Source: Hyaloscypha bicolor E (lineage: Eukaryota; Ascomycota; Leotiomycetes; Helotiales; Hyaloscyphaceae). Taken from it: a DNA stretch of 64,000 nucleotides. Positions within the stretch are counted from its first letter, which is position 1. Each line of letters opens with the position of its first letter. A program made the position numbers and the translations under genes. The notes under the pieces were generated by a model, which was not told the DNA's origin, ran no database searches, and worked only from the letters and a program-made list of their open reading frames with translations. Where the stretch lies: the NCBI RefSeq assembly GCF_002865645.1, contig NW_020194643.1, forward strand, positions 736,119 to 800,118, written 5' to 3'. Below are positions 21,093-32,426 of the stretch, piece by piece.

Positions 21093-23757
21093 CTATGGCC
21101 GACCATCCAATTTGAAAGACGTGCCAGAGAAACCTGTCTCGGTGGACGCAATGCTAACGTTGAAGCGATGTTCGGCTGGAGAACTTCCACTGCGCTCAGC
21201 ACCACCTTGTCTAGCCTCGGGCTCCGGAGACTCTAAATTAACTACCTCAATAATTCTTTGACTAGACCTCTTGTTGCTTGGAGAATGATCATTGGTGTGA
21301 AGAGAAGGAGAGAACTCGATCGTAGGATAGAGTTGGTCTTGTTCCAGGCTAGAACCAGACATTGGGTGCAGGTGGCTGTTGTACTTCGAGTCAGGTATGA
21401 CATTCGGGTGGATATTCTGCTGAGGTTCGGGGCTGGAGGCAGAGGGGGATCGCAGTCGGTCGTAGTATCTTGCGTTGAACTCTTTATTGGGGATTTTGTG
21501 TTGGTGTTCGAAGGCGTTAAGGCGCTCTTGCATGCTGGTGCTTGAATGGTTGCCGCGGGAGCTTGAGGAGGCAGAAGACCTGGAAATATTAGCGTGAGCC
21601 TTCCGGTTGATTTTGAGCGGAATCGTAGAGCAGTCTCAAGTGCGAACAAGGCTCCCAACGTGACTTGGTGTTTGAGAGCAGATACTTACTTCGTAGGTGA
21701 TATGTGTTGAGGCTTCAGAGTTGTCGGGCGAGGAAGATCGCAAGTCTGGATAACCTCAATATCAGAGTCACCCTCTTGTGACGAAGTAGTAAAAATATGA
21801 TGACGGCGAGCTCCTCGGCTGCCTGATTTCTGAGCTGGCCCCGAAGATGGCGTCTTGAAAGGAATAGCGTTGGATCTAGGTTGAATGGGCAACTGGTACT
21901 CTTTGTCCTCAACAAGTCGGGGAGCCGGCGTCATGTCCATGGTGGGCGGCATTCTAAATTTTGGTGCTGGGGATGATTGGTAACGTGCCCGCTTCTTCTG
22001 CCACTGCTTTTCCCTTTTGTCTTCCCGACCAGACACACCGCAGAGATATTCCTCGGGACCACAGCGGACTACTTTTTCTTGCTTTATGTGATGCAAGTGC
22101 TGCAGCTGCTTCAAAGTTGGAAACTGCTCGCCATCAGAATCTATATAGTGAGTGAACTGCGGACGGCTATCATCGTTGTACTTCCTCTTTCGGGAAATTG
22201 GGGAAGCCAAATCAGACTCGTCTCCAGTATAACCGCTATGGATATCATCGAGGTTTTTATCCCAGGCTCTTCTGGTTGCTGGTTGATTCGTAGAGCCAGA
22301 TGAGGTATCGTTACCTGTGAGGCCAGCAGTGGTTATAGTTTCTTTAGCAGCTTTCTCCCTTTCCTTCCTATCCTTTTTAGCTCTCTTTGGCTCTCTGGGG
22401 CTGATAGAGTTTGGACTGATAATATCGTGGAGTTTGAGAGGTTGAGGCTTCTAGAAGAATGATATTAGTTAGTTGACCACCGTCAACAGCTATTCTTAAA
22501 AGGTAAGAGTGCGCTCTTACCAGGGGGAACATTGGCTTTGGATACTGGGAATAGTTTTCACTAGTAAACCACTTCAAACGCTGCAGCGTCTCCCAGCAAA
22601 TGACAGGCGGTTCCTTGGGTTCCTTCTCACCTTCCTCTACCACCAATTTCCAAGGTCTCATCGTCTGATTTTGGCATTCTTCTCTATCTATCTCTGCTTC
22701 CAGCCACGCAACTGGATTCGGCCATCGCTCATAGCCGCCCTTAAATATCCTCTCAAATCTCTCGAATCGAGCAATAAAACAGTCGACTGACCAGCCACGG
22801 CTTGTTCGTCGAGGGTTGAGAACTTTCAGAGGAAGCAGAGGTGTGACGCCATTGGGGACGAAATACTTCGGATCATTTTGACTCTCCAAGACAAACGAAA
22901 TGAGTTCGACTTTCATCAGGCCGGCGAGGCAGAAGAGGTAATGTTGGAAGTCTATTGGTAGTATAGTAGCTCGGTACCTACTGCAATATTCTCTGTACAA
23001 GTTTGTGAACTCGGCTTCCACTTCTTGTGTTGCGCATGCTTGAAAGCCGTTGGGGTTGAAGTCCCAAGTCGGGCTGGCAATGAGTGGAATGCACTGCATT
23101 GCTTGGTCCTGAATTTCTTCGGACGATCCAAGAGCTTCTCGCGGCTGAAGATTTGTCAAACCTGGGCAGTTTGGGCTTTTCTGAATATCGCATATGAAAG
23201 TGAGAGAACCTTTGATCTAGAAGTTGTGAGCTTCCATTGTCCCAAATTGCCGCAGACATTGAATATCTCTCCGAGGACAAAAATGGACTGAAGCTTACTG
23301 AACTTTCAGAAGGGAATTCCCTCGCAGCTTTTGCTCTAAAACCCTCGTCCTCAAGAATGTCATGATAGTATTGTACGCTTCTGCTCATCAACTCGATAAA
23401 GTGGAGTCGCTGGCTCCGATCCAAATCGGGGGTCCTGTCTTTGAAGGTGTTTCTAAAGCAAATTCTTTCCGCGTTGACGAATGTTCCATCACCGTGAACG
23501 AAGCGGAGGCTGGCGATGCTGGGGTCGTAGATGGCATAGACTGCTTTGGTAGGCGTAATTGCATCAATGCCGACTAGTAGAGAGATGTAAGGGAGAGCTC
23601 GGAGCGCGGAGGGGGTGAGGCAGGTGGGGGTATCTGGCGTTGGTGTTGGGGGGGTCTTAAGGTGATTTGAGCCATGATATTCATAAATTCAAGGTGAAAT
23701 TGGGATACTTACAACGAACTGGTCCTTCATGGGAGATCCTCTGACTCGATGGTCCAT
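21093..23757 (-). CDS. 769-aa conserved-looking protein of unknown function, five exons
   Basis: Exons: 23757-23713, 23655-23299, 23180-22521, 22450-21690, 21579-21093. All four introns (57, 118, 70 and 110 bp) have GT/AG ends and keep frame. The N-terminal ~330 residues look globular: LVGIDAITPTKAVYAIYDP, RFVHGDGTFVNAERICF, a His/Tyr/Asp helix HFIELMSRSVQYYHDILEDE, and SVDCFIARFERFERIFKGG. The C-terminal half is disordered, basic and Ser/Pro-rich, with likely nuclear-localisation clusters (KRAKKDRKEREK, SRKRKYNDD) and a coiled Gln/His segment (FPTLKQLQHLHHIKQEK). No known domain or catalytic motif is visible. The nuclear signals suggest a chromatin- or RNA-associated role, which is inference. 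The same strand continues 687 bp upstream with IES1. Confidence 0.8.
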
Positions 23758-24443
23758 GATTGAGGAGGCGGAGTTATAACGATGAACTTGAAGTGGTTGT
23801 TGATCCAAGAGATCCCGAGAGACTTTGCCTGTAGGTAGGATAGCTCAATCGAGCTTGAGTGGCGTTCCTTGGTCGAGCTTGCATCCAAAACCCAAGCTAG
23901 ATCCTAGATAAGAGCATTGGTGAAATATGTGGATATTTCATGATCCCGAAGAAAGATTGCAAGACTCTTGAAGGAGATGGGGTGGGTTTGAAGGGGACGA
24001 GATGGAGATGGGCTGCCAGTCCAACTCGGAGCGAGGTGAATGGAGCTGATTGCGTGGACTTGGATTAGTAGCTGTACTGGAAGTTTAGCATTGACTTCAC
24101 CTTTGCGGATATGTAACAGCAAGGCAAGAGTGCGCTGGAGAAAAAGGTAGCTGGAAGTCGAATAGAGTCGCAAAGACAGACGGTGGTCTATGAAGCCCGT
24201 GTGAACTGTAACCGAACTTCACCAAGACCAAAGCAACCCCCCCTTACTTTCGAATGCACGCCACCAAAGTCAACTTGACTTGTGAAAGGCCAAGATTCTA
24301 ATTTATGCGTCAGTACTTTTGCTCTAATGTCAACGCCTATTTGTACAGTGCCATCTCCAGCCAAGCAACGCCAAAATCTATCGATGATGATGAATGTGTT
24401 CCAAGCGAAACCTCGCAAACAATGTTAGTCACTTGAGAATCTG
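23758..24443. promoter_or_regulatory. Promoter region of the 769-aa gene
   Basis: The 686-bp gap between two tandem minus-strand genes serves as 3' flank of IES1 and promoter of the downstream gene. Short open frames on the minus strand (23904-24173, 24188-24418) have no family resemblance. No defined element is identified. Confidence 0.45.
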
Positions 24444-26643
24444 CTAATCGACATCCATCCCCTCACTGACTTCTTCCTCAGTCTCATCACCGTCACCACC
24501 CAAGCCCAACAATTGCTTCTCGACATCATCCAAATCCTCTTCTCCGTCTTCCTCAACCTCGACCTCGCTACCAAGGCCCAAGATCTCTTTCTCCATATCG
24601 TCAAGGTCCTCTTCGTCCGCCAGATGAGTATCTCCCTTGGCTCTGGATTTAATTTCCTCCTCGGGGGGTCTCTCATCCTCGGTCTCATCAGCGTCTCTGA
24701 CAGTATCGTGACCGTTTACAGCAGCCGGCTTGACCTGCGAGACTCGATTTGTGCCCATGACGCCAAGATTCAGATCTTTCTGACCATCCCAGCGATCTAG
24801 TCTTCTACCCATGCGACGGAATGCAGCAGCATAAGCAGACATCTCTTCGCCAAAATCATCTTCCTCCGACTCTAATTGAACAAGACCTCCAAACCCTCTA
24901 GCCTTGAAAGGCGGAGGCGCATGAAGCAGGTCACCGTCTCCTTCGCTATCATCAAATGGATCTGCCATTTGCTTCGTCCTTTGCAATGCACGCCAAAAGG
25001 CACCCTCTTGCTTGCGCTGCTTTCTGGCATGATGGTGCTTCTTCCGCAATCCACGACTCAGGATATAATCGACTCGTTGATTTCGGTTGCGTTCCACCGC
25101 TAATTGATGGGCAGTAAGTGGTCGGGAACGTCTCATGATAGTCTCTCCTTGATGAGCGACAGGCGATGAGCCTTCAACCATCTGGTGCTTCAGAGATCCT
25201 CGACCCTTACCAGTGTTGAGAGCACTCGCAATTCGTATGCCACCAAGAGATCGAGGTGGTGGTGTAGAACGAGTGCTATCAATATCTGACTCGTACTTTG
25301 GTCGAATACGGCCAATCAATGCCGCGGGACTACCAACAATATCTTCGTACTTTGGGCGAATTCGACCCAAAATAGCAGCTGGGCTTGGACCGCCATCATC
25401 TGGAGGTAGGTGAAGCTTTGGCTTAGGACCTCTCTTTGGTGGGCCATGTTCTGCTTGAAAGGCTGCCTGATCTGCTTCGATGATTCTCTTTCTCTCTCTC
25501 ATCTTGGCATATCCATACTCCTTTTCTTCTGCCGTGTCCACATTTTCCAGGGCTTCCTGCTCCGCAGTCAAGTACTCGAATCTCGGCACGCCCTGATTCC
25601 TGACATCAACGTCGTAGTCAACACCCGGCCCAAATGGATTCTCGTCTGCTCCCTCTTCGGTAAAGTCGGATTCCAGATAGAACCACATTAGCCATAAGAA
25701 GGCTCTTGCTCGAGAAACACTAGATATATCCTCCTTCATGATCAGGTCGTAGAAGTCCTTGTTGGGGGGGAAATGCAGCTCAGTAACTTTCGGGGCGAAT
25801 TGTGCCAGGACGAATATCAGATTTACAGGATTGGTTCGAGGAACATCCTTGACCTTGATCTTTTCTAGTGTGTTTGGTTCCGGGCGGTCCTCCGATGCTC
25901 CCTTGAGAATCGATTTGAGTCGCGGCGCATCCTGGAGCTGCTTGTAGGAATTGGGGTCTTGATGAGCTTGTAAGGAGGGGATGGCATGGTATGTTCGAAG
26001 CTGGGCTCGCATCTCCGGGAAGACTGTAGCAGGTTAGAAAAAGGTACTGATGGGGCAAGTAATACGCACAATTGAGCGTCGTGTTCATGCGACCGAGATT
26101 GACGAGCAAGCACACCATCGCCATATTCTTCGCAGGTTCGTGCTCAGTCAGCAGCTTGTCTCTCAAGATCTTGCTCGTCTTGCTACTCCTGGCCATCGTG
26201 TCGATATAGAGATTAGCAAAGGTCTGCTTGGCGATCTGATCCGGCTCATAGCTGTTTGTGAAGACAGCCTTGTCGTCCTCAAACACGGCCTTGAGAAACT
26301 CATATTGGATGTCCTTCCGCCAGAGCGGCTCTCCGTCGTCCTTCTTAAGATGCTTTACCTTGTTGCCGCTGTACATTGAATTGTTCTGCGCGCTGCCCGG
26401 CGGGGGTTCCTTGCGCTTGCGGGATGTGCTGGTCGCTGGTTTGGAAGGAGGTTCGCGCACAGCTTCTCCGGGCGTCCGAACATCCTCGTCTTCCGTCATG
26501 TCGTTGTTCCGTCGCGGGGCGGGCGGTGTATCTCTTGGGTTGTCGAGAACGTGCTGCAATGAAGTTCTAGGATCTGCACGCGCTGGAGATGAAGGGTGGT
26601 CTGAATTCGCGATCGTGGAATCAGGGGACGCAACTTCCGTCAT
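24444..26643 (-). CDS. IES1: INO80 chromatin-remodelling complex subunit 1 (Ies1-like)
   Basis: Exons 26643-26070 and 26023-24444, 717 aa. The 46-bp intron uses donor GTGCGT and acceptor CAG and restores the continuous motif GRMNTTLNFFPEMRAQLRTY. The conserved core runs from ~100 (KHLKKDDGEPLWRKDIQYEF) through LYIDTMARSSKTSKILRDK and HAIPSLQAHQDPNSYKQLQD to RARAFLWLMWFYLESDFTEE (~310). This pattern is characteristic of filamentous-fungal Ies1, a fungus-specific subunit of the INO80 nucleosome remodeller in the nucleus. The C-terminal half is disordered, with basic (LRKKHHHARKQRKQ) and strongly acidic parts. Two internal duplications stand out: a GRIRPKYE unit occurs twice, and an LDD-EK--LGLG unit occurs twice near the end. 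Identification rests on remembered family sequence. Confidence 0.85.
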
Positions 26644-28050
26644 AATGCGTTGCCCAATGTCGCTATGGCAACACTCGCGGTGTCATGTGATCGGCGGTGA
26701 CAGCTCTGAGTGGTTTCGGGGTGGGGATGGGTCTGGACAGCATGAGGGCCAGGTGAGTCCTCTGGTGATGCTCCCGACAGTGAATGGTGTCGTCAATTGT
26801 CCGTGAGGTGTTGCTCGCTTAGGCTTGCTTGCCAAAGGGCCCCAAACTTTATTTTAAGCTCAGCCTCCCAGCCGAGCGCGGCAAGCAAGCAAGCCCCCCC
26901 TTAATCCCCCCAATCGAGGATCACAACCCACAACTCACAACTCTCATGACTAGGTACGTCCGTGAAACTCGGCTTCCCAGAGCTCCCCTCCCCTCCGGAC
27001 TGATGTTTCCGCAATTATTATTCAAGGTTCAAGATCCTCGGTCGTATACGAGCCGTGTCTGATCCCAAAAGAAATTCGATAATCCTCCTAGTATGCAACG
27101 CAGATCATTTCAAAGAGCTATTTTCGACAGCATCAACACCTCCGTTTTCCGAGGCGGTTGCTTTTCTGGGCAAGGACGGAATTTCTCCGGCCACTGAGGT
27201 TGAGCCCCAGTTTCAGTCTTCCGCCACCAATTCTTGGAAGGTCTCTCGAAGGTCTGTGATATGCTGCGAGGGTTGGAATCCTTCATCCCTCCTCCACCTT
27301 GCCGAGAAAAAGTCCAATCCAGTCACGCAGGTTACACAACCATAAAATTGCCCACTTCTCCACCGGGTAGGGCTAACGATGGAGATTTGGGGTGCATCTG
27401 CCGATCTTGCTGGTCAACCCGGGAAAGGTGCACCAAGTGGAAAGCTGTCCCGGCCTCGGACGCCCTGTCACCGACATTTAACCGTGCATGAGACCAGGAC
27501 ACCAGGTGACCGCGCGAACGACGTGTTTGGTTGATCGTTTCTTGGAATTAGCTATTATTATCATTACGCGGCACGAGCGAAAAGAGCTTTAATAATACAT
27601 GAGAGGGCTGAACTCTGGTGCACGACCCACCCCGGTCAGCAGCTGAGAGGAATCAGACAGTAACATGATGCCATACCGGAGTTCTTCTATGTTGAGATAC
27701 CCCGATTGCTTACGCTGTAAGAAGGAGAAGCGCTTTCAATACGCCAAGATCTAAACCCGCAGGAGGAGAGAACAGGAGTCATATACCCGTTAAGAACTAC
27801 CTTGAATGACCCGCAATCCGCTGTACTTCGTGTAACACATTTAAGCAGAAAATCTATTCCTAGAGACATGAATCCTGCGAAGAAGAAAAAAACAGAGTAG
27901 GAGATCCAATTAGATTCGTGTGTGACCGTCAATTCGTGGGAATCGTGTAAGCAAAGGACCTGTAGAAGACTTCGTTGTGTCAGCGATCTTTCAAGTGTAT
28001 GGATCTGCAATTGCCTCACACTGAGATGAGAGAGCAACTAGAAAATTCAT
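26644..28050. other. Intergenic region upstream of IES1
   Basis: 1.4 kb with several short open frames on the + strand (for example 27055-27345) but no convincing start, splice pattern or domain. It contains the IES1 promoter and the 3' flank of the bZIP gene. Confidence 0.5.
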
Positions 28051-28860
28051 CTAGCGAGATCTACCTCCATTACCACTTCCTCCACTCCCATAGTCATAGT
28101 ATGCTCTATCGTCTTCGTAATACGCATCTTGCTCATAATATACATCTCTCTCCTCGTAGACTGGCTCTTGTTCGTAATGACTCCTGTCTTCGTGGGTTTT
28201 GGATCCTCTTCTGGACTCCTCTTCTCTTGCCTTGCCCTTGGAAACCACATGTCTCAGTGATAAAGATCCCCAGGGCAGGCCTGAGAGCTCCTCGTCTGTT
28301 CCCATCTCACCAGGATCGGGTGTATGGTAGGAATGCCCAGCATGAGCTCTGTTTTCGGCCTCTCTATCTTGACGTTCCTTGGCCTCTTTGGCCTTATCTC
28401 CTACTCAAAACTATGAGTGACTTATTACCAGCACTAGAATGGTAGACGTACGAAATTTTCTTTGTGCAATTCGATTCTGAACGCGTCTTCTCTCCTCAGG
28501 ATCGGTGATATCTGACCAATCGTCCTTCTTGGTTTTGGACTTTGAAGAATGATGTTTTCCCTTGGAAGAGTGATGTGAAGATCGGTGTGAGGAGGACATC
28601 TCGGTTTCAGTAGCAGAAGACGAGGAATCGTACTTGACTGTTTGATTCTGATCAGGATCGTCAATTGTGATGCGGGGGATTTCTCTGGTTGCTTGTTGTT
28701 GTTGTTGTTGCTGCTGCTGCTGCTGCTGTTGTTCTTGGCCTTGTTCTTGGCCTTGTTCTTGTTGTTTGGATACTTCAGATGGTTCGTTCTCATGGGTCTG
28801 AGAGTCCCTACTGGGCTTTAGCTTTAGTTATTCCGCAACTAATTGGAAAGGTACTGACAT
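28051..28860 (-). CDS. Fungal bZIP-like basic-region protein
   Basis: Proposed exons 28860-28855 (only ATG TCA), 28797-28452 and 28400-28051, 233 aa. The second intron (51 bp) is firm. It joins the basic region EERRRVQNRIAQRKFR (~104-118) to DKAKEAKERQDREAENRAHAG, with the N-x2-AQRKFR signature of fungal bZIP DNA-binding domains. The region after the basic motif has no clear leucine heptad. A conserved block ELSGLPWGSLSLRHVV follows, then an acidic/Tyr-rich tail (EERDVYYEQDAYYEDD). The N-terminus holds a 13-Gln run and a Ser/His/Lys-rich segment. The 6-nt first exon (57-bp intron, acceptor CTCAG) is proposed because the poly-Q frame is open back to that acceptor and has no ATG. The fallback start is the ATG at 28599 (165 aa, single intron). 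Likely a nuclear transcription factor; targets unknown. Confidence 0.75.
28693..28731 (-). repeat. CAG/CAA microsatellite encoding 13 Gln
   Basis: On the coding (minus) strand there are 13 consecutive glutamine codons (one CAA, six CAG, six CAA) in the bZIP-like gene. Mixed codons make the tract less prone to slippage than a pure CAG run. Adjacent Gly-Gln-Glu-Gln units extend the Gln-rich stretch. Confidence 0.9.
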
Positions 28861-31287
28861 CTACTTCAAAGACGAGACTCGCTAGGTTCTGGATTCATGC
28901 AATCGCAAAGAGAATGTGGAGGTCATTGATCGAGTTGTAGAACCATTCAAAGGACAGAAACTTAACAGTCCGAGCAAAATGGAGGAGCCGACTCAATGGG
29001 TATTGAGGTGGTGGTGAAACGATATTGGATGCAGGGTGACTTTAATTGAAGCAGATAGTAGTATTCAACAAGTATCAGTCTATATGAAAGGAGGAAATAG
29101 TCCACTTCAGAGAGTGGTTTAGATGTTTGTGGATTGGAAGGAATGGAGACTAAAGGAGAAGTGGCAGATATATAAGCCTGAGGAGACTGGAGTGGGACGA
29201 AACATGAGTGGAAGACATCCAATTGGAGATAGAGCACCGCCTCCAAAGGAGTTTAGGGTGTATCGACAGCCGCGAAGCGTGAACGTGTGGCAGATGCATC
29301 TACGGAGAAAGGAAACTGATACAGGCAAGCCCAAGCCCACAACGTTTTAAGGCAGCCTCAATCCGCTCTACCGGCAATGCATGATGATTGGCTTCGGGGA
29401 ATACAGGTGACCCGTGGCTTAAACCCTTCGAGAATACGGCGCGGACCCGAGAATCCTTGAGAAGGGGGGGGGGGGGGTTCGGATGGGCACAAGCGAGTCG
29501 GAAAGGCGTGAGTAGGAGTGAAGGGGTGGGCAGGGATGGGATGGAGAGGGGGAGCCATTTTAGGTTCTGGAGGCTTTGCCAGGGGTGATGGTGATTCGGT
29601 AGCTTGTTTTCCAACTTAGGAGGGCTAAGGAGGCAGGATCCTGAAATTCCTGAGATCCCTGAGATCTCTAAGATCCTTGAAGTGCGTGAGAGCGTGGCCG
29701 AGGATTATCACGTTTGCGTTGCAAAAAAAAGGCAGCCGAGCATAGCGGGTCAGGCAGAGCGGTCAGGCAGAGAGACACAGAGATTTCCTGTCGGTACCTG
29801 CATAGCGGCCAGGGATGGGGTTGCCGCCATGAGCATCAGAAAATAGGCATCCATCTACCCTCCACCGCATCCCACGCAACCCAAAGCGCCGGCGTGCAGC
29901 GATGAGTCTTTTCCTGTCGCACTCCGACAGTCACTGTCCAGCATTTAAGATTGGCGCGTGGGTCATCTGTTAGGATGACGCATGCCAACCCTCGACTGCT
30001 CAAACTGGTGGCCCTCCCGCACGCCAAGCTACCGTAGAAGCCAGAGGGAAGCCAGAGAAGCCAGAGAAGCCAGAGAAGCCAGAGAAGCCAGAGAAGCTAA
30101 GAAGACCGGCCGTCGGTGCTTCCCTCTGCTGAGTCTGCTCATAAGTGCTGATGCTGCACGGCGTTGAACACCGAGGCTGGCAGCCTTCTTCTGTGGCCCG
30201 CCCCCTCCTGTCTCTCCTCGTACCTCCACCCCCTCTTAACCCTTCTTACTCATCACCCCGTCGCTGGCCTCATCCGACTGAGGTTGTTGTCGCGTCCATT
30301 GCGAGTTCGCGGCGGGCAGACTGGCGCCTGATCCAGTGAACGCCGCCCTGCCCATTGGGGCTGAAATACTTTTTTTTACCTGCGAACGCCATTGTGCATG
30401 AGTAAGAAGGAGTATCTATCCCCCGACCAGCCAGTCCTGGGCGTTCTTAACAATCCCAATTTCCTGTGGCAGAGTCTCGCCCTTGTTTCGACCGTTTTTA
30501 TTATATCAGCACGAATCACAATTAGGACTATGATTCACTGAGATACGAACACCGAGTGACGGACGGAGGAGGCTGGAGGCTGTTCAACCCGGGGAAACTC
30601 AAGGGGGCAAGGCCCGATCGAATGTCCCGGGCCCGCGTGGGAATTGGCAGGCAAGGAACGTGGAGCTTGGAGCTTGGAGCTTGGAGCATGAAGCTTGGAA
30701 GTTCTGCAGCGTTTCTGGAAGCAGCGCCGGAAGTACGGTGCAGTAGAGACTGAGCCATTTCGGCTGTAGACGGAACCCTTTGCGAAGAGGACTCACAGAG
30801 GACTCCGAGGAGAGGACTCAGAGGAAAGCTCAACTACCACACGACCACAATATGACTCTATGACTCTTCGCCGCCGCCGCCGCCGCCGCCGCCCTTTCCG
30901 GCCGACGATCACCGGCATCTGAATTGGCAAAATGACCCACGTTTCACGTTTCTCTAAAATATTTCTCTTTGACCGAATCCTTCGGATGCGAGAACTCATT
31001 GACCAATAACACACCCACCCCCCAATTATTGCGCACATATTCCCCATCCGCTCTTTGCACGACGGGCTGTGTTTTTGCACCACTGATCTGGACGATCTGC
31101 ATGCAGCCTTGTCCTCGAAAAGCTTCTGGAAGCAGAAGAAGCACGCCCTATGGAACACAGAATACTTGGATGGGATGAGAAACCCGGTTATTTGCCTCAC
31201 GAGGAGCCTTTCCTCGTTGGTAGCACGGATGTACAACGCCATAGCCCCAAAATACCCTACAAAGCGTCACGCGAGCCAAATCTAAGC
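28861..31287. other. 2.4-kb intergenic region with simple repeats
   Basis: No gene is supported; open frames are scattered and without domain resemblance. Simple sequences include a 14-G run at 29464-29477 and a 9-bp repeat GCCAGAGAA, five perfect copies at 30051-30095 with a degenerate copy before. A 7-bp repeat TGGAGCT lies at 30661-30699, and a (CGC)8-type tract at 30869-30893. The region holds the bZIP promoter and the 3' flank of mS41. Confidence 0.55.
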
Positions 31288-31989
31288 CTATCTCGCTGCA
31301 CGTCTCTCTTCTCCTCTCCTCTTTGCTCGCACCTCGGCTTGACGTCTCTCTCCTCCGTCAATCTTGTGGCCTCTTCGGTCCTCCCACAGCCCTTCCTTTA
31401 CCACAACCTTCGCAGCTTTCCCTCCCTTGAGTGGCTGTACGTGCGGTCCAACTATTGTCTGCGCACCCTTAATATGCAGGCCTTTGACGGGTTCAAGTTG
31501 CTCCGCCGGCTTCTCCAAAGCACTGCCCCCCGCAGCCACATTCACCACAATCTTGCGCTTCCCTGCTGTCAACGTGGCCGTAGCTGGACTATTCCCAGAA
31601 ACAGGGACCTCCACCACGCGGAGCAGTGCTTCCCCGTTTTCCACGTACTTGAGATCCCCCCCAACTCCATATTGCCCATTTCGAAATTTCTCACGCCATC
31701 GAAGTAGGTAACGTCGACTTCGTGGAGGCTCAATGCCAAGCTCTTTAAGTTGTGCGGAGGTGAGGGAGAACAGCGCTTTCCATGAGGGTATTTTCGATGC
31801 GTGTTGGCTCAAATTGCGGCCAATGACAGTGAGAAAGGTTTGTGTATCGGGGACGAATGGAGTCGGCCGTGGAATTCGAGTAGCCTTTACTCGGGTTTGT
31901 AAATATCGTGCTTGTGGAGTTATCCGTGACTGTGTGCAAGGGAGGAGGAAGGACGGTATGGACCGCAACTGCGTAGCCTTGACAATCAT
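31288..31989 (-). CDS. FYV4: Mitochondrial small ribosomal subunit protein mS41 (Fyv4/IGR family)
   Basis: Single exon, 233 aa, starting at ATG 31989 (upstream in-frame GTG/TTG codons are not used). The N-terminus (MIVKATQLRSIPSFLLPCTQ) is basic and hydroxylated without acids, as expected for a mitochondrial presequence. The IGR motif lies at ~51-59 (TFLTVIGRN) in a SAM-like fold of ~55 residues that includes WKALFSLTSAQLKELGI and RRYLLRWREKFRNG. This order defines the mS41/Fyv4 family of the mitoribosomal small subunit. The C-terminal ~120 residues are lineage-variable and very basic (EVRAKRRGEERRAAR). It is divergent with IRC20, with 437 bp between start codons. Confidence 0.85.
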   Translation of the reverse strand: MIVKATQLRSIPSFLLPCTQSRITPQARYLQTRVKATRIPRPTPFVPDTQTFLTVIGRNLSQHASKIPSWKALFSLTSAQLKELGIEPPRSRRYLLRWREKFRNGQYGVGGDLKYVENGEALLRVVEVPVSGNSPATATLTAGKRKIVVNVAAGGSALEKPAEQLEPVKGLHIKGAQTIVGPHVQPLKGGKAAKVVVKEGLWEDRRGHKIDGGERRQAEVRAKRRGEERRAAR

Positions 31990-32426
31990 AGTGGTCAACA
32001 CTTTATATTTGGTTAGCAGGCAGCGTCAATGGGGAGAGTGCGTTGATCTACCTTTACCAGGAACGGTGTTGTTGTCGAAAGGCGCCGTCTTGGAAACAAA
32101 TCTCGCGTCGTCTTTCGCAGTAAAGTTTAACGTTTAAGGTTTTGGCTACCTAAGGCCACATGATTCTTGAGTCATGAATATGCGAAGCTAGAGCATTTTA
32201 AGTTAAGCTCGTCGATAAGAACCTTATCGGAGGCAGCTGTGCTCGAGTTTCACCTCCACACTCCGTTGCCTTCTTTCACACGACTCCACGATTCTCTGTA
32301 CCACTGGTGGTATGCTCACCCAGCCTCAAGCTAGAGCATGCTCAAAGAGTTTTCAAACCCCTGAAGCGATTTGTAAATGTTTGTTGAGAGCATCCATCTC
32401 CTGCAGACAACTGCACTTTCGACGTC
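31990..32426. promoter_or_regulatory. Divergent promoter, mS41 / IRC20
   Basis: The two start codons are only 437 bp apart on opposite strands, so the region must serve both genes. It includes the 5' UTRs. No defined factor site is claimed. Confidence 0.6.

Noticed and set aside
22950..22977. Possible tiny intron (AGGTACCG...CAATAG) in the 769-aa gene
   Set aside because: About 26-27 bp is below the workable intron size, and the reading frame is open through it.
26829..27491. Chain of + strand open frames upstream of IES1
   Set aside because: They cannot be joined by plausible introns into a protein of recognisable character.
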